A stretch of DNA of 64,000 nt from NCBI GenBank assembly GCA_021229015.1, contig CM037778.1:82193842-82257841 (forward strand), written 5' to 3'. A program made the translations under genes and the position numbers. Under the pieces are notes generated by a model. That model was not told the DNA's origin and did not search any database. It worked only from the letters and a program-made list of their open reading frames with translations. Source of the DNA: Solen grandis (taxonomy: Eukaryota > Mollusca > Bivalvia > Adapedonta > Solenidae). Shown piece after piece: positions 1 through 11,499 of the stretch. Within the stretch, counting starts at the first letter, position 1; every line of letters begins with the position of its first letter.

Positions 1-1369
1 AATATGAACAATGCAGTATTTTCAATATCTCCAATACAAGAGTAGTAGATATTTTCGTCACATCTGTTGTATCAAGATAACCGAACACCTTCATGGTTAT
101 AATGTTTTATTGTACATAACACAAGCATACTCTAGCGTGAGTAAATAGAGACTAACTGGTCTACAACAATGGTACATGCATTTATAACATTATACAATAA
201 CAGTAACTCATGTGCGTGATAGATCATATAAGCACATCGTTGTTGTCTCCCTTTACATATAATAATGCTTAACACAACAACATCTACATGTATTTCACAT
301 TTTGTGTATCTTTTCTTACCATGCTAGTGAGCTACATTTTGACCCTTTGTGACCCTGTTTTGAACCGGTCAAAACAAATGTCACATATGGGGTCGATTTT
401 TCTCACAAAGAACACTTGGTGACCTAATTTTTGCACCATGTATCCCAGTTTCGAACTTTTCCTAGAATGTATGCATTCAAATATTCTGATAGATTTTGAC
501 CCATCTTGACCCATTCTCGAATCAAATATTTATTGCAACCTTCATAAAGACGGGGAAAATAATGTTGATGCAGCACACGGGACAACGAATTAAAATGCTT
601 TGTTCACAAAAGCTGTTCCTGAGCAGGTGAATAAAACATGAAAATAGGCACTTTTAGTGTTTATATACCTGGTATATACTCAAGGTGAAGTGAAAAAATA
701 TATATCGCAATCGTTTATACGGACCCTATGTATTCTAGCGACAAATCCATTTCTCAAAGGTTGCTATACCGTAGTTGAAAAACACAAGCGAAACAAGAAA
801 ACCGTATATTATACGTATGTGTTCAATATAAAAACATCAAACACAAATTAAGTGGACTTTATTCAGACGGCTACATTAAAATATGATGATTATCTTGTGA
901 ATTATAAGTGAAACACAAATAGTACGATTTTATCTAATAATAATTGATTAAAATTTAAAAAATCATTACAAAAGCAACACACACAAATCATACATATCTT
1001 GAATGTTCTGCTTCATCATCGGAACCCATGAGGGATAATGTTTACATATGTTGAGATAAAATAATTTATAACAGTTCAAAGCGTTCAAAATATTTGCTAA
1101 ATAAACAATGTTATATGTTGATGATAAAGAAAATAATGATTTTGATTTTTATGATTTTACACAAATAATTTTATTAAAGAGATATATATTACTGATGTTC
1201 CCAAGATGCCATATGGTATTCAGTGTTTACAAATTACCAGTTATCTCAGTGTTTAAAAACTAAAACTACCACAGATATCATTTACACAAGAGAAGCTCAG
1301 CAATCACAAACCCACCGCTACTGTAGTGTGTTATGTGTGTTTATATAAAAGCATACTGACTGGGAATTC
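1..1369. other. AT-rich DNA without a recognisable gene
   Basis: Both strands were read. The open frames here are short, of low complexity and carry no motif. A stretch around 335-515 has repeated tgaccc/tgacct words, which also occur in the ~140-bp repeat near 7.7-8.0 kb, so it may be an old repeat fragment. I see no exon of the TRIM-like gene here. Confidence 0.5.
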
Positions 1370-1648
1370 ACCTGGACCACACAGCTCCTCACTATCCGTC
1401 CCAATCTTGACCACATTGTTGGATGAAAAGCCACACCCCTGTCCGTCTGTACAGACTTAATAGCCAACCTTCATCTGTGTACCCGTGTACCTGTACAGTT
1501 CTGTCCCATTCCTGTCTATACATAGCTCTGTGAAAGTCCGCTATGTAGGTTTTGTCTCCGCTGATGATTCTGAGAACACTTCCTCTCCAGTATTGTCTGC
1601 AGTAGAGCCCACGACACGTCATACACATACACGATCTTAACTGCGTAT
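1370..1648 (-). pseudogene. Decayed copy of the 3' end of the neighbouring TRIM-like gene
   Basis: This segment aligns by eye with 2375-2690, the C-terminal propeller part of the TRIM-like gene, in the same orientation. Shared runs include ccgtctgtacagac and the stretch encoding the RNGTELYRYTGTRV region, and the block around gacacgtcatacacatacac. Internal deletions and point changes break the original frame; the 90-residue open frame still readable at 1392-1664 is in a different frame and has no propeller motif. It lies under 1 kb downstream of the intact gene, so a local partial tandem duplication followed by decay is the simplest reading. It has no coding role that I can support. Confidence 0.8.
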
Positions 1649-2140
1649 ATAATTTAACTTGCATATATAGTATCCAAAATTTGTAACGACAAACTTTGCG
1701 TAAAACGAATTTAATTCCTCCGCATGGTTAATGTGCACATGAAGTGACAGTTATTTTCTGTTTTTTTTTGTTTGTTTTTTTGTTTTTTTTTGCCAGGGAC
1801 AGTTTTTGTGTCCTGTAAATATTTATTTTCGACACAAAAATTGATTTTTCAACACTTTTTCAAAGTGAAGAATGTTGCAGTATAGTTGTGAGTGACTACA
1901 ACTAAAAACAGCCGCGGTCATGCAATAAACTAATGTGGATATAAAGACCAAATAATGTTTTACAAAACATACGAGGGGTGATCGTTATATTCGAAAACAT
2001 TCGCCATATTTTCTTATTGTCAGCCAATAAATATAAGACACATTTACAGTTAGAAGCGCAAACGCTTTCTAAAGATTTATATATTTTTATCACTGTTGTC
2101 GATTAGATTACAAGGGATCTACTTTGAAAAGATGAACGGT

Positions 2141-2146
2141 TTTATT
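2141..2146 (-). promoter_or_regulatory. Candidate polyadenylation signal of the TRIM-like gene
   Basis: A canonical AATAAA on the minus strand, 112 bp past the stop codon of the TRIM-like gene. Position and sequence fit, but such hexamers are common in AT-rich DNA. Confidence 0.45.
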
Positions 2147-2257
2147 GACCTGTGGTTTTAATTGATACTTAATTCTTAATGTTCTTTGGTTAAGTTTTCC
2201 AATATCCCAACATTTACGAATTGTAACAAAAATTGATTTCTGCATGATAATCTTATT

Positions 2258-3584
2258 TTACATAAGTTGTGCCACCACAATTTCATCCTTATGGCTGTTT
2301 GTTACAACCAGTTGTTGTGTGTTTGTATTGAATGATACAGACAGGGGATTAACCAGACCATCTGCCTGGGCCAGGACCACACCAAGCTCCTTACCATCCG
2401 CTCCTATCTGGACCACATTTTTGGATGAAAATCCACACAGGAACACTCCCCCCTGTCCGTCTGTACAGACACCATAGGCAACCTTCACCCGTGTACCCGT
2501 GTACCTGTACAGTTCTGTCCCATTCCTGTCTATACATAGAAGCCCTATCACCCTGTCCGCTATGAAGATCTTGTCTCCGTTGATGGTTATGTATCTAGAT
2601 ATTGGGAACAGTTCTTCTCCATTCTGGTCGCGACTGATCTCCCGCAGTAAAGCCCCCGACACGTCATACACATACACAATATTATTTGCGTCGGATACAA
2701 ATAGCTCCCCATTACTGCACCCAATACCACAGCAGTTATGATTCACTGCAAAGCTCTTAGATAGCGTCATGGTTTTGTCTACTGACACAAACTGTATCCT
2801 CATGCCCTTCTGACATACGGCCACTTCATTCGGCCCCACACAGCACACACCCCGAGGAGACTCCGGCAGGTCACACGTGTCTGTAACAGTGAAGGCGGAG
2901 CTGTCTAATCGCTTCAGTTTTTTGTTATTAAAGTCAGTCATCAGGACAGAACCATCGGACAGTAAGCATGAGTCATATATATCACATACACTTGAATCCT
3001 TATCCACTTTTACATTAACCTTTTTTGTCCTTGATACTTTATACGGTGTAGAATGTTTCTTCAACGACCCGAGAGACTTAAGACCATCCAAGTCCCACTC
3101 CAGATCTCGATTAATTTCAAACCTATTTTTTGGTGTCCATTTAAAAGCTCCTTGTCCAACGAAACTCCCAATAGTTGCAAGTAATTTCTGTCCCTTTTTC
3201 ATGGAAACAAACATCTGTGACTTGTTCTCAGCTGAAGTCTCCATCTGACTGATACAAGCTATGGTATCATTTTCCAGCTGATCACAGCCCTCCTGGTTTT
3301 CATTAATCTTGCCATTGTTCTCCTCGTACCAACCATCGACTTCCTTTCTAGCCGCATTACCAAGGGACTCTACTTTTTGAATTATCATTCTCTGGTACTG
3401 ATCTATCATATTCAAATATTTGCTTTTCTCTCTTAGCAGTTCTTCCCCTGCAATGCTCCGGTCTTTCTTCAATGAAGTCAGGCGCTCTCTTGCCACATTC
3501 ATATCGCCTATAGTCTGATGAAGCTCCGAATCTTGTAAAAGTGTGTCGGTTTCTCCAGGGATAAACTTTACCTCCCCACATGAT
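2258..3584 (-). CDS. TRIM-like gene, exon 2 (coiled coil and propeller)
   Basis: The acceptor cag is at 3585-3587 and the exon opens inside the codon for Arg106. It encodes the end of B-box2, the charged helical segment with ERLTSLKKD and KYLNMIDQYQRM, and propeller blades including SDGSVLMTDFNNKKLKRLD and GELFVSDANNIVYVYD. It is open to the stop, and the stop codon is included. Confidence 0.9.
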
Positions 3585-5298
3585 CTGAAACAATGGTTAC
3601 AAATAATTCTACCCGTATCTGAACACATTGCGGTAATTTATTTTGTAATATCCACATTCACACATTCTTACATCCAAGATGATATTTTTGTTCAACAACA
3701 GTTCTGCAGTAGCATGTTTAAATTAAAATTAAATGCTGAAGGATGTGACATAATGACCATAATGGCCTGTCAACAGTCAGGCTTGACCTCATGAGGATGC
3801 TTGCAACGTCGTTACAAATCGGGGAACTGAGACCAGAAAAAACAACAAGTCTAGCACCCGAGATGGGAGAAGTATTGTTTGATTCCGAGTAGAGAAAAAG
3901 CTTTGTTCAGCACAATAAAATCGATCTTGGAACTTTGGACTTTATGTGATATTGCGCGACAATGTAATCCAATCTCACTGATAACAAGGTCTATTAATAG
4001 TAGTAATTTCTCACTGTTACAACTACTACCACCTCTAGTAATAGTACTTTATACATCATATTTGTTTTTAATATCTGTACAAAACCGAAACTGTTGCTTA
4101 TGCTTATTGATTATTTGTGCAATTCTCCATGTTGTATATTCTGTATACCAGGATGATTAATAAAAGTATGTTCTGTTTTGGTTATTATTGATAATCCCCC
4201 TACCCGTATGCTACCTGACGTAATAAACCCCTGGCACGTGCCAATCTTTTAGACACGCGCCGCTGACCGTGCCGATATGGGGCACCCAACGGACACGCCT
4301 GTCGCACCCGTATACATACACAGGGGTGGGGGTATATACAATACTCTTACAACATGCCATAAAGTTGGTATGACTGTGGAACTTTAAGCAGTGTCCATTA
4401 CATACTGATGTAATTTGATAGCTTTATTTTATTTAATGTATCGGCTATTTTTATTTATTTATTGCCGTTGTAACTTACCCGCATATGTTGATACTGTAAT
4501 GGTTGAATGTGATATCAAAGTCAGTGTGATTAAATATCGTATTATGAAATCTTGAAAATGTAACACTGTAAGAATAAATTAACTGTGATAATATAAATAG
4601 TAACTGTGATATAACATCTTTGAAGGAAATATGTGACACTGTGATACGAAATATAAAATTTTAATTTTTTTTTTATTTTTTTATATGTTTGTCTTTTGTT
4701 AATTACTTGTATATCACATGCATTGTATTATTCTGTATGAATAACCAAATCCGAAATAAATTTATCTACAGTGTCCGCGTTTCCAGTCTATGTCTGTGCT
4801 TCTTTCTTGTATTTTTATTCTTCATAATATTAATATACCATGCGAATATGATGAAAAATAATACAGCGCCCACTGTTTTCCCTCTATGTTACATATCGTC
4901 CGCTCTATGTTACATATCGTCCGCATTTTCCATTATGTGTTAAACGTCGTCCGCGTTTTCCTTCTAAGTATATAGTGTCCGCGATTCCAAGCTATGTCTA
5001 TTGCTCCCGCTGCTTGTGTTTCTTGCTTTTAATTATATTATCCATAATATTATTATATCATGAAATATATATTTAAAAAAAAAAAAACAGCGTCCGCTTT
5101 TTCCCTGTATATTACATTCCGTCCGCATTTTCCTGCTATGTCCATTCCGTCCGCGAGTTGTGTCTCCTGTTGTTAATCTTAATTTTACTATATAACCTAA
5201 TAACTCGTTAACAAACTGACTCAAATATGACTGATTTATATGTTATTTTACCTACCGCGTATTTATAACTAACGAGAGAGAGAGAGAGAGAGAGAGAG

Positions 5299-5335
<37 letters not shown>

Positions 5336-6211
5336 TACTGATATAATATTAGATTACACTAAATATTACATTCATATTCTTTTTGTATATATTTATAATA
5401 AAATTATAAACCATTGTCTATTATTGACATAATGTATCATTATTAAATATCTCAACGATGTTCTCTCTGCATTAAACTCACTTATAACTGACCTATTTAG
5501 TTCAGTTTACTACAAACATGATGCTCATACACTTTTCCTATCATTTAGAACTAAAAAACTACTTATCATGTTGCCAAATATGAAATATATTCAGGATCTA
5601 CTGTAAAATTGTACCGTCCGCTTTTTCCCTATATATTTCATATTGTCCGCGTTTTCCTTCTTTGTATATATTGTCCGCGTAAGGCGTCCGCGTTTTAGAC
5701 CCTCTCAGTAAACAGTGACCTTAATTAAACTCTATCCAAATAATATAAACTGTTCAAGTTCAAAGCTTTCAGCTAGCCTAGTCTACAGAATATTTATAAA
5801 GTTAATACAGATAAAAATGTTTTGTTACATCCTGCTTTTATTTGTATTGCTGTAAATAATACCTTTTAGAAATTCCACTTTCGTTTTCACTTACCTATGG
5901 TCAATGGTGACACAGGTATTACAGAGTACTTCATCATGTTGCTTGCACCACAGTTTAACAATTTCTCCACCGTGTTTTTTGCACCTATCTGTCGGCATGA
6001 CAACCACACTCCCAGCTGCAGACGGTTCCACCAAGGCATGGTCCTCCATAAAATGATTGTGCTGCTCCAAACAGGAAGTACACAGATGTTTTTGACATTC
6101 CTGACAATATTTCACAGCCTCGATGACCTTGTTCTTCTTTCGACACAGCGAGCAAGTATAGTCAAACATTTCCTCGGATGACCTCGATCTTATAGAAGTT
6201 CTTGTGGCCAT
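2258..6211 (-). CDS. TRIM-like protein: two B-boxes, coiled coil, C-terminal beta-propeller
   Basis: Coding exons are 5895-6211 and 2258-3584, giving 547 residues. The junction is clean: donor CATAG|gtaagtg, acceptor tttcag|ATCATGTGG, with the split codon giving DHR-SCGEV. The start ATG at 6211 begins MATRTSIRSRSS. There is no RING. A Cys/His-rich B-box1-like segment (CSLC...CQEC...CTSC...H, residues ~20-55) is followed by a B-box2 (CKKH...CKQH...CNTC...DH, ~76-106). Residues ~125-260 are helical and charged, as in a coiled coil. The last ~270 residues carry repeated blade-like units of the NHL/TRIM71-like type. Such proteins serve as ubiquitin-ligase scaffolds or RNA- or pathogen-response factors and are greatly expanded in bivalves. 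Without a RING, ligase activity is unlikely on its own. The exact function is not known from sequence. Confidence 0.88.
4765..5700. repeat. Degenerate minisatellite built on GTCCGC(g/a)TTTTCC
   Basis: About a dozen copies of GTCCGC, usually followed by g/a-TTTTCC and then an AT-rich tail like tatgttacatat, recur with a spacing of roughly 25-35 bp in clusters at 4770-5000, 5090-5160 and 5610-5695. The clusters are separated by AT-rich sequence and by the GA tract. The core is the only GC-rich sequence in the area, so the pattern stands out by eye. Confidence 0.7.
5274..5334. repeat. GA dinucleotide microsatellite
   Basis: A nearly pure GA run with two small interruptions (ta and aa). Confidence 0.95.
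5895..6211 (-). CDS. TRIM-like gene, exon 1 (two B-boxes)
   Basis: It starts at ATG 6211 and ends two bases into the Arg106 codon at a gtaagt donor. It holds both zinc-binding B-box modules and no RING residues before them. Confidence 0.9.
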
Positions 6212-7158
6212 TTTATTTGTTGCTGTTTACAAAAGCCTTACAAAATAGAATTTTTCACAACCGCTGTGTTAAGGTCCAACTGATATCTGCTATCCAACTG
6301 CAATCGTATCAACTCGGCAATCCCCGGCCTAATCAGTTATTTTGAAGATCCGAATGATCCAACGGGAGGCAACTTTCGCAAGTAGTTCACTTCTGAGTTT
6401 CGAGTTATGTCTCTTAATAAAAAGGTTGTGTGCAATTATTTTTACTGATACTAATACTTTTTAGATTAATATTTACGAAAATATAGGTCGCTAAAATTAA
6501 TTCAAAATAATTTACCCTTTGCTATCCAATTATACTGTTTGCAATGTTTGACTGACTATGTTATGTGTAATTTTGGACATCAGTTAATAAAAGAATCAAT
6601 TGGTTAATATTTCTATCCGTGCTATTGACAATGATAAGTTTTCATTTTTTTATTGTCAATTATTATAGAATTGTTTGCAATAGCATAGTAATAGATAATG
6701 TCATATCAAAATTATAAAAAACAAGTTGAAATATACATTAAAAATCTCTTTACATTAGGTCTAAAGTATTATTTCTGGTTACAGATTTAAAAAATTCGGT
6801 CGATAGGTCGGCTATGTTTGTTAAGACTTAATTTGGAAATGTAATCTTCTACTTGCCAAGTTTAATGAAAAAATGACCTGTATGGTAATAGTTTATATTT
6901 CTGTTTTCTCCTCACTGTGCTTGCATTTCTTTAAAGTTAATGTCAGCTGCAGTGCAAGTTTGGTTGTAGGTAGGGACTGCGACACCGCATTGTTTAACCA
7001 ACCAGGATTTTGTCATTGGATGCTTGCAAATTATTACATATTCACATTTTTTGTAACTGATTTTAATTAATATTTATTAATATGTTTGACAACAAAATCA
7101 TTGTTCATAAAAATCGAGACAAATTAATTTCAAAATGGCCGCCTCCATCGTGATTGTT
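6212..7158. other. AT-rich sequence upstream of the TRIM-like gene
   Basis: It presumably contains the promoter and 5' leader of the minus-strand TRIM-like gene. No TATA box or other site can be assigned with confidence. The one open frame (6873-7070, plus) is hydrophobic and of low complexity and is not supported. Confidence 0.4.
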
Positions 7159-7526
7159 ATCCCGTGGTCTAGTGGTTAAGGCATCCGCTTCGGGAGCGGG
7201 AGGTAGAAGGTTCGATATCGCCGGTTGGTGAGCCACCAACTAGTTAAATAATGGTTACCGGTTGTCTTCTTGTCTGATGCCTGGCATATAGGAGAGAACT
7301 GGGGAAGTACTTGTAAAAGCAAAGAGGTGTCTGGCTCTTTCAAAAGGGATTGACAGTTCGAATCCCGGCAGGGTCATTCGGATTTTCATGTGAGGAAGCC
7401 TTCCAGCTGGCTTGCGGTTGGTCGGTGGTTCTGGCATTCGGGGTCTTCCTCCACCTGTAATTAGCTGGACGTCGCTATATGACTGAAATACTGTCGAAGC
7501 GACAGTAAACTCAAATAATCAAGTCA
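7159..7526 (+). mobile_element. tRNA-derived SINE with a Meta-type central domain
   Basis: The head looks like a tRNA gene: A-box tggtctagtggttaaggc, an anticodon arm with loop ttcggga, and B-box ggttcgatatc. A second B-box-like stretch, agttcgaatcccggc, occurs at about 7349. It is followed by the conserved block with catgtgaggaagcc, ccagctggcttgcgg, ggtcggtggttctggc and gtcttcctccacc, and then gtcgctatatgactgaaata and gcgacagtaaactcaaat. This order matches the molluscan Meta-SINE layout as I know it. The head may be a fusion of two tRNA-like parts. It is transcribed by Pol III if active; the 3' tail is short and the copy looks old. Confidence 0.8.
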
Positions 7527-7654
7527 ATAGGGGTGACACTATAATAAACAAGCACTTTACCCTTTTTAACTCGTTTAAATGAAGATAAGGATATAAATAA
7601 TCAACTATGACAACAAAACACATAACACATATAGAAAACATCTGTTTTTAGTTA

Positions 7655-7995
7655 CAATGACATTGACCCTTTAACCTGACAATCTTTTTCAATCTTCCTC
7701 CTTCATAAGGTCCCTACCTACCAAGTCTGATAACTATATCCCAATTATAACAGAAGATATTCGAGGAAACGACCTGTTTGACGCAGATATATTTAGTAAC
7801 AGTGACCTTGACCCTATTGACCTGAAAATTGATCCAAATCTTCCTCTTCCCATAAGATATCTATCTACTGTATCTGAAAATCACACTTCTCTCCTAAAAG
7901 AAATTCATTGACGGAAACGAAAAATCTTTTTTCATTAACAGTGACCTTGATCTCATTATCCCGAAAGTCAACCCCAATCTTCCTCTTCCCATAAC
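7655..7995 (+). repeat. ~140-bp tandem repeat with tgaccttgacc core, about 2.4 copies
   Basis: The word aatcttcctc recurs at 7691, 7837 and 7976, so the period is 146 then 139 bp. Each unit starts near (ac)agtgaccttgacc...ctattgacctgaaa and ends in ttcctcttcccata. The copies have clearly diverged. Confidence 0.75.
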
Positions 7996-8323
7996 CTGGT
8001 TAAAAAGGACAAATTCTATTGATCAATAATCAACTTGTTATAAATAAATACAATATACCTCGAATTATCATAACAGATGGAAAAGATTTTCCTCGCTTAT
8101 ATTTTTTTCAATATAGAAATCACAGCAATTTATAATCCTGATAATAAGATAAGTTGATGATCATATTGTGTCTGATTGCTGCTGATTATCTAGCTTGGTT
8201 AACAATAAGCTGTTTCAACGTTTCAACATTATACACATTAACAGGTACGCTTTTTCCCTTTGATTCATGTTTTTTGTCTACTTGTGTTTGTTTCACAGAC
8301 GAAATGACACTTTTTTATTGATA

Positions 8324-8389
<66 letters not shown>

Positions 8390-8919
8390 CTACCTGCAGT
8401 CAAGACTATTTTCAAATTAATAAATCCAATATGATGTATAAATGTACTCAACTTATGAATTATAACACTTTATACTACTTTTCACTTTAAAAATATATAT
8501 GTGTAGCATGCTTTGATTTATTTATATTATTATTTCCCTGAAGGTACTTTCTTTGTCTGTTTCAGCAGATGCACATAAGATGCACTATAATTTGTATTAT
8601 GTAAATAGGTGAAGACTCACAGATTGTTTGTCTGTTTATTTTATTCATTGACATTTGTATCCAGTGAATATCATTTCTTTAAATTCTTACATGACCTTTC
8701 CTTTATTTGATAAATACAGTATAAAACACCATAAAAAATGAAAAGTAGCTATAAATGCTTTGTATTTACTACAACTGAATATGATTACTCTACAGAAATG
8801 ATTTTCTTCAAAGATTATCTTCTTCTCATGAAAAAAAAAAAAAATTTTTCTTACAATTGTCGTGATCGAAAAAAATTAAAAAGATATTTATCTTAATGAT
8901 CATAGAATTATTATTTAAT
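7996..8919. other. AT-rich spacer with a TA microsatellite
   Basis: No coding or RNA gene was recognised. The TA tract at 8325-8388 is listed separately. Confidence 0.5.
8325..8388. repeat. TA dinucleotide microsatellite
   Basis: An uninterrupted (TA)n run of about 32 units. Confidence 0.95.
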
Positions 8920-10703
8920 GATTTTAAATTTGTACTGATGAATAGATATGCTTGTTTTCTGAAAATTTGTTTAAAAGACTTGATAGTTTTGAGACAAAAT
9001 ATTCATATATTCTTGTTGGTGATTTTAATCTTGTTATAAATCCGGAAATAGACTATAGAAATTATAAATCAGCAAATCATAATATTAAAGCAAGAAATAA
9101 ATTGTTATCGTTCATTACAGATAGAAATTAAATAGCTCCATTTAGAGAACTTCATAGTACATCTCAAAAATATACATGGCGGAGACTCAACCCATCACAA
9201 CAGGCAAGATTAGATTTTTTTCCTAATGACTAATAATATGATGACCTACTTAAAGAACTGTTACATTGACATAAGTTATAAATCAGATCATTTGATAATA
9301 TATATGAAAATGTGCTTCTCTTCAGTCAATCATGGAAAAGGTCTGTGGAAATTCAATAATGCCTTATTATATGATATCAACTATTTCAAATGTATTAACA
9401 AAATTAATGAAAATATACAGTAGTATTGTTTACCTGTTTATAATTTTGATAACGTTGAACACATTGATAAAAGGCATATAGAATTTGTGATAAATTATCA
9501 ATTATTTTTAGAAACATTATTAATGGAAATCCGAGGAAAAACAATATCTTCAATATCTTACTCAAGTTTCAAAGCAAAAATAACAAAAAATAAAGAAAAA
9601 GAACTGATTGAAGAAATACTGAAATTAGAGTCAAAATTTAACCATTGAAAATAAAAACGAACTTGTATGTTTACAAATGAGCTTAATGAATTAAGAAACA
9701 TAAAAATTAGAGGTTCACTTATTAGATAAGAACACAGTGGATTGAACAAGGAGAAAAAGTCATTAGCTATTTTTGTAATTTAGAAAATATATAAAATGAA
9801 AACAAAACATTAACATTTATTGAAAAGGACGATGGTAAAATTAAAAAATTTTAAAAACTCAAACTTTTTATGAACATTTATATAGTTGTCAATCGAATAT
9901 AAAAGATTTCAATATACAAAATGAAATAGAAGGAGCAGATGTCAGGAAACTTAATAGTGATGAGGCTGAGATGCATGAAGGATATTTAAAATATAAAAAG
10001 GTATCTGATACACTTAAAATATGAAAAATGACAAAAGTCCTGGACCCGATGGTTTCAGTTCAATTTTTTTAAGGTTAACTGGAGTAAACTTGGACATTTT
10101 GTAGTTCGAGCATTAAATTATGCTTTTAAATCAAATTCTTTCTCAAGAAATATTAAAATGGGTATCATTACATGCATACCTAAAGAAAACAAACCTAAGC
10201 ATTTTAAAAAAACAACTTAAGACCAATATCCCTTTTGAATATATAAAATTGCATCTGGTACAATAGCTAACAGATTGAAAAAAGTCTTAAGCTCACTTAT
10301 ATCTTCAGACCAATCAAGATTTATTAAAGGTCGATACATCGGTGACAACACAAGATTGCTGTATGATGTCATGAAATACACTGGGGATAATAATATACCT
10401 GGATTAGTAATGCTAATTGACTTTGAAAAAGCTTTTGATTCAGTTTCATTTAAATTAATTGAACAAACCTTAACGTTCTTTAACTTTGGTGAGTTATTTC
10501 GCAAATGGATTAGCATGTTTTTAAACAATACTGAAACAAGTGTTCAAATAAATGGCTTTTTGTCTGAATTCTTTAAAGTAAATAGAGGATGCAGATTAGG
10601 AGATCTCATTTCGTCATATATTTCTATTTTTTTTGTGCGGAAGTTTTAGCCATAAAGATAAAAAATGGTAAAATATAAAAGGAATAAAGATTGATGGTAA
10701 TGA
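8920..10703 (+). mobile_element. Decayed non-LTR retrotransposon of Tx1/L1-like type, cut by a gap
   Basis: Fragments appear in order. Near 9010-9230 there is an endonuclease segment with GDFNLVINPE, NIKARNKLLSF, YTWRRLNPSQQARLDF. YKSDHLIIY and GKGLWKFNNALLYDIN follow at 9270-9385. The reverse transcriptase begins near 10020 (MKNDKSPGPDGF) and continues with SRFIKGRYIGDNTRLLYDVM, the catalytic-region motif LIDFEKAFDSV, and NRGCRLGDLIS. Many stops and frameshifts separate these blocks. The order and wording fit Tx1/L1-group LINEs. The assembly gap removes the rest, so the YADD box and the 3' end cannot be seen. Confidence 0.85.
10275..10649 (+). pseudogene. Reverse transcriptase fragment of the LINE
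   Basis: This is the longest open piece of the element, 124 residues. It covers RT fingers and palm: DQSRFIKGRYIGDNTR, then the first catalytic Asp in LIDFEKAFDSV, then FNFGELFRKWISMFLNN and VNRGCRLGDLIS, where active relatives usually have a GDP. The frame is lost at 10650, just after the part equivalent to the PISPYLF motif. It is not functional. Confidence 0.85.
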
Positions 10704-10803
10704 NNNNNNNNNNNNNNNNNNNNNNNNNNNNNNNNNNNNNNNNNNNNNNNNNNNNNNNNNNNNNNNNNNNNNNNNNNNNNNNNNNNNNNNNNNNNNNNNN
10801 NNN
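10704..10803. other. Assembly gap of 100 Ns
   Basis: Exactly 100 Ns, the usual placeholder for a gap of unknown length. It interrupts the LINE. Confidence 0.98.
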
Positions 10804-11129
10804 AATTACGTGTAAACCTTTTACTTTGCAGTAAATTTTTAGTAAGTTGTGTTTGTCATTTTATACATTCATATTTAGTTGTCACAATTTAATTATGTTT
10901 ATAATGGAAACCATTAAATTATTGCGCCCAGTTAATGTAACAAAATTTCGCAATTTATCATTGAAATTTAAAACTTTTTGTGAAACAGATACTTGATTTT
11001 TGCACGAAAGAAATGTAATCCACTCTTAATTAGAGTATTTACAATAAGTATTGCATTTTTAAATTCATTTGTAACATATTGATCGCATTTTCATAATCAT
11101 GTTAAGAAAATGCATGATGCATTTTAAGT

Positions 11130-11490
11130 GAATAACAAACGACATTCGTCCGATGCACAGTCGACATCGGACTGATGTCAAGATGATATACGGCCGATAT
11201 ATAAACCCGACGTTGGCCTGATAGCGGCCCTCTTTGCAACCGATATTTGAAACAACGTTCGGCCGATTCACAGTCGACATCGGAGTGATGTCAGGGTGAT
11301 ATACGGCCGATATATTAACCCGACGTCGGTCTGATAGCGGCCATCTTTGCAACCGACATTTGAAACGACATTCGGCCGATATAGAGCCGACTTCGGGCCG
11401 ACATCATCATGATGACAGCGACCCTCTTTGCTGCCGATAGTTCAAACGTAGCAAGCGACATCAGGCCAATGTCGGGCCGATACAGAATGT
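11130..11490. repeat. 113-bp tandem repeat rich in CGAC/GTCGG, about 3 copies
   Basis: The word (t/c)cgac(a/t)tcgg starts at 11161, 11274 and 11387, an exact 113-bp period. Inside each unit are ggccgatat, cccgacgt(t/c)gg, tgatagcgg and tttgcaaccgat. The last copy is the most diverged. The unit is GC- and CpG-rich in an AT-rich setting and is full of short inverted CGAC/GTCG words. An open frame on the minus strand at 11065-11352 is a by-product of the repeat. Confidence 0.85.
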
Positions 11491-11499
11491 TGGTTGGGA

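Larger units (their letters stand above)
3585..5894 (-). other. Intron of the TRIM-like gene
   Basis: A GT-AG intron of 2310 bp. It contains a GC-richer patch near 4190-4330 with the palindrome tggcacgtgcca, the GTCCGC minisatellite at 4765-5700 and a GA tract at 5274-5334. No further exon is needed, because the two coding exons join in phase. Confidence 0.8.

Noticed and set aside
4225..4245. The tggcacgtgcca palindrome as a regulatory site
   Set aside because: A single short palindrome in an intron without supporting context.
4765..5700. A CRISPR array
   Set aside because: The recurring core is too short and irregularly spaced, and the host is an animal.
7159..7231. A functional tRNA-Pro gene
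   Set aside because: The acceptor stem does not close and the sequence continues directly into a SINE body.
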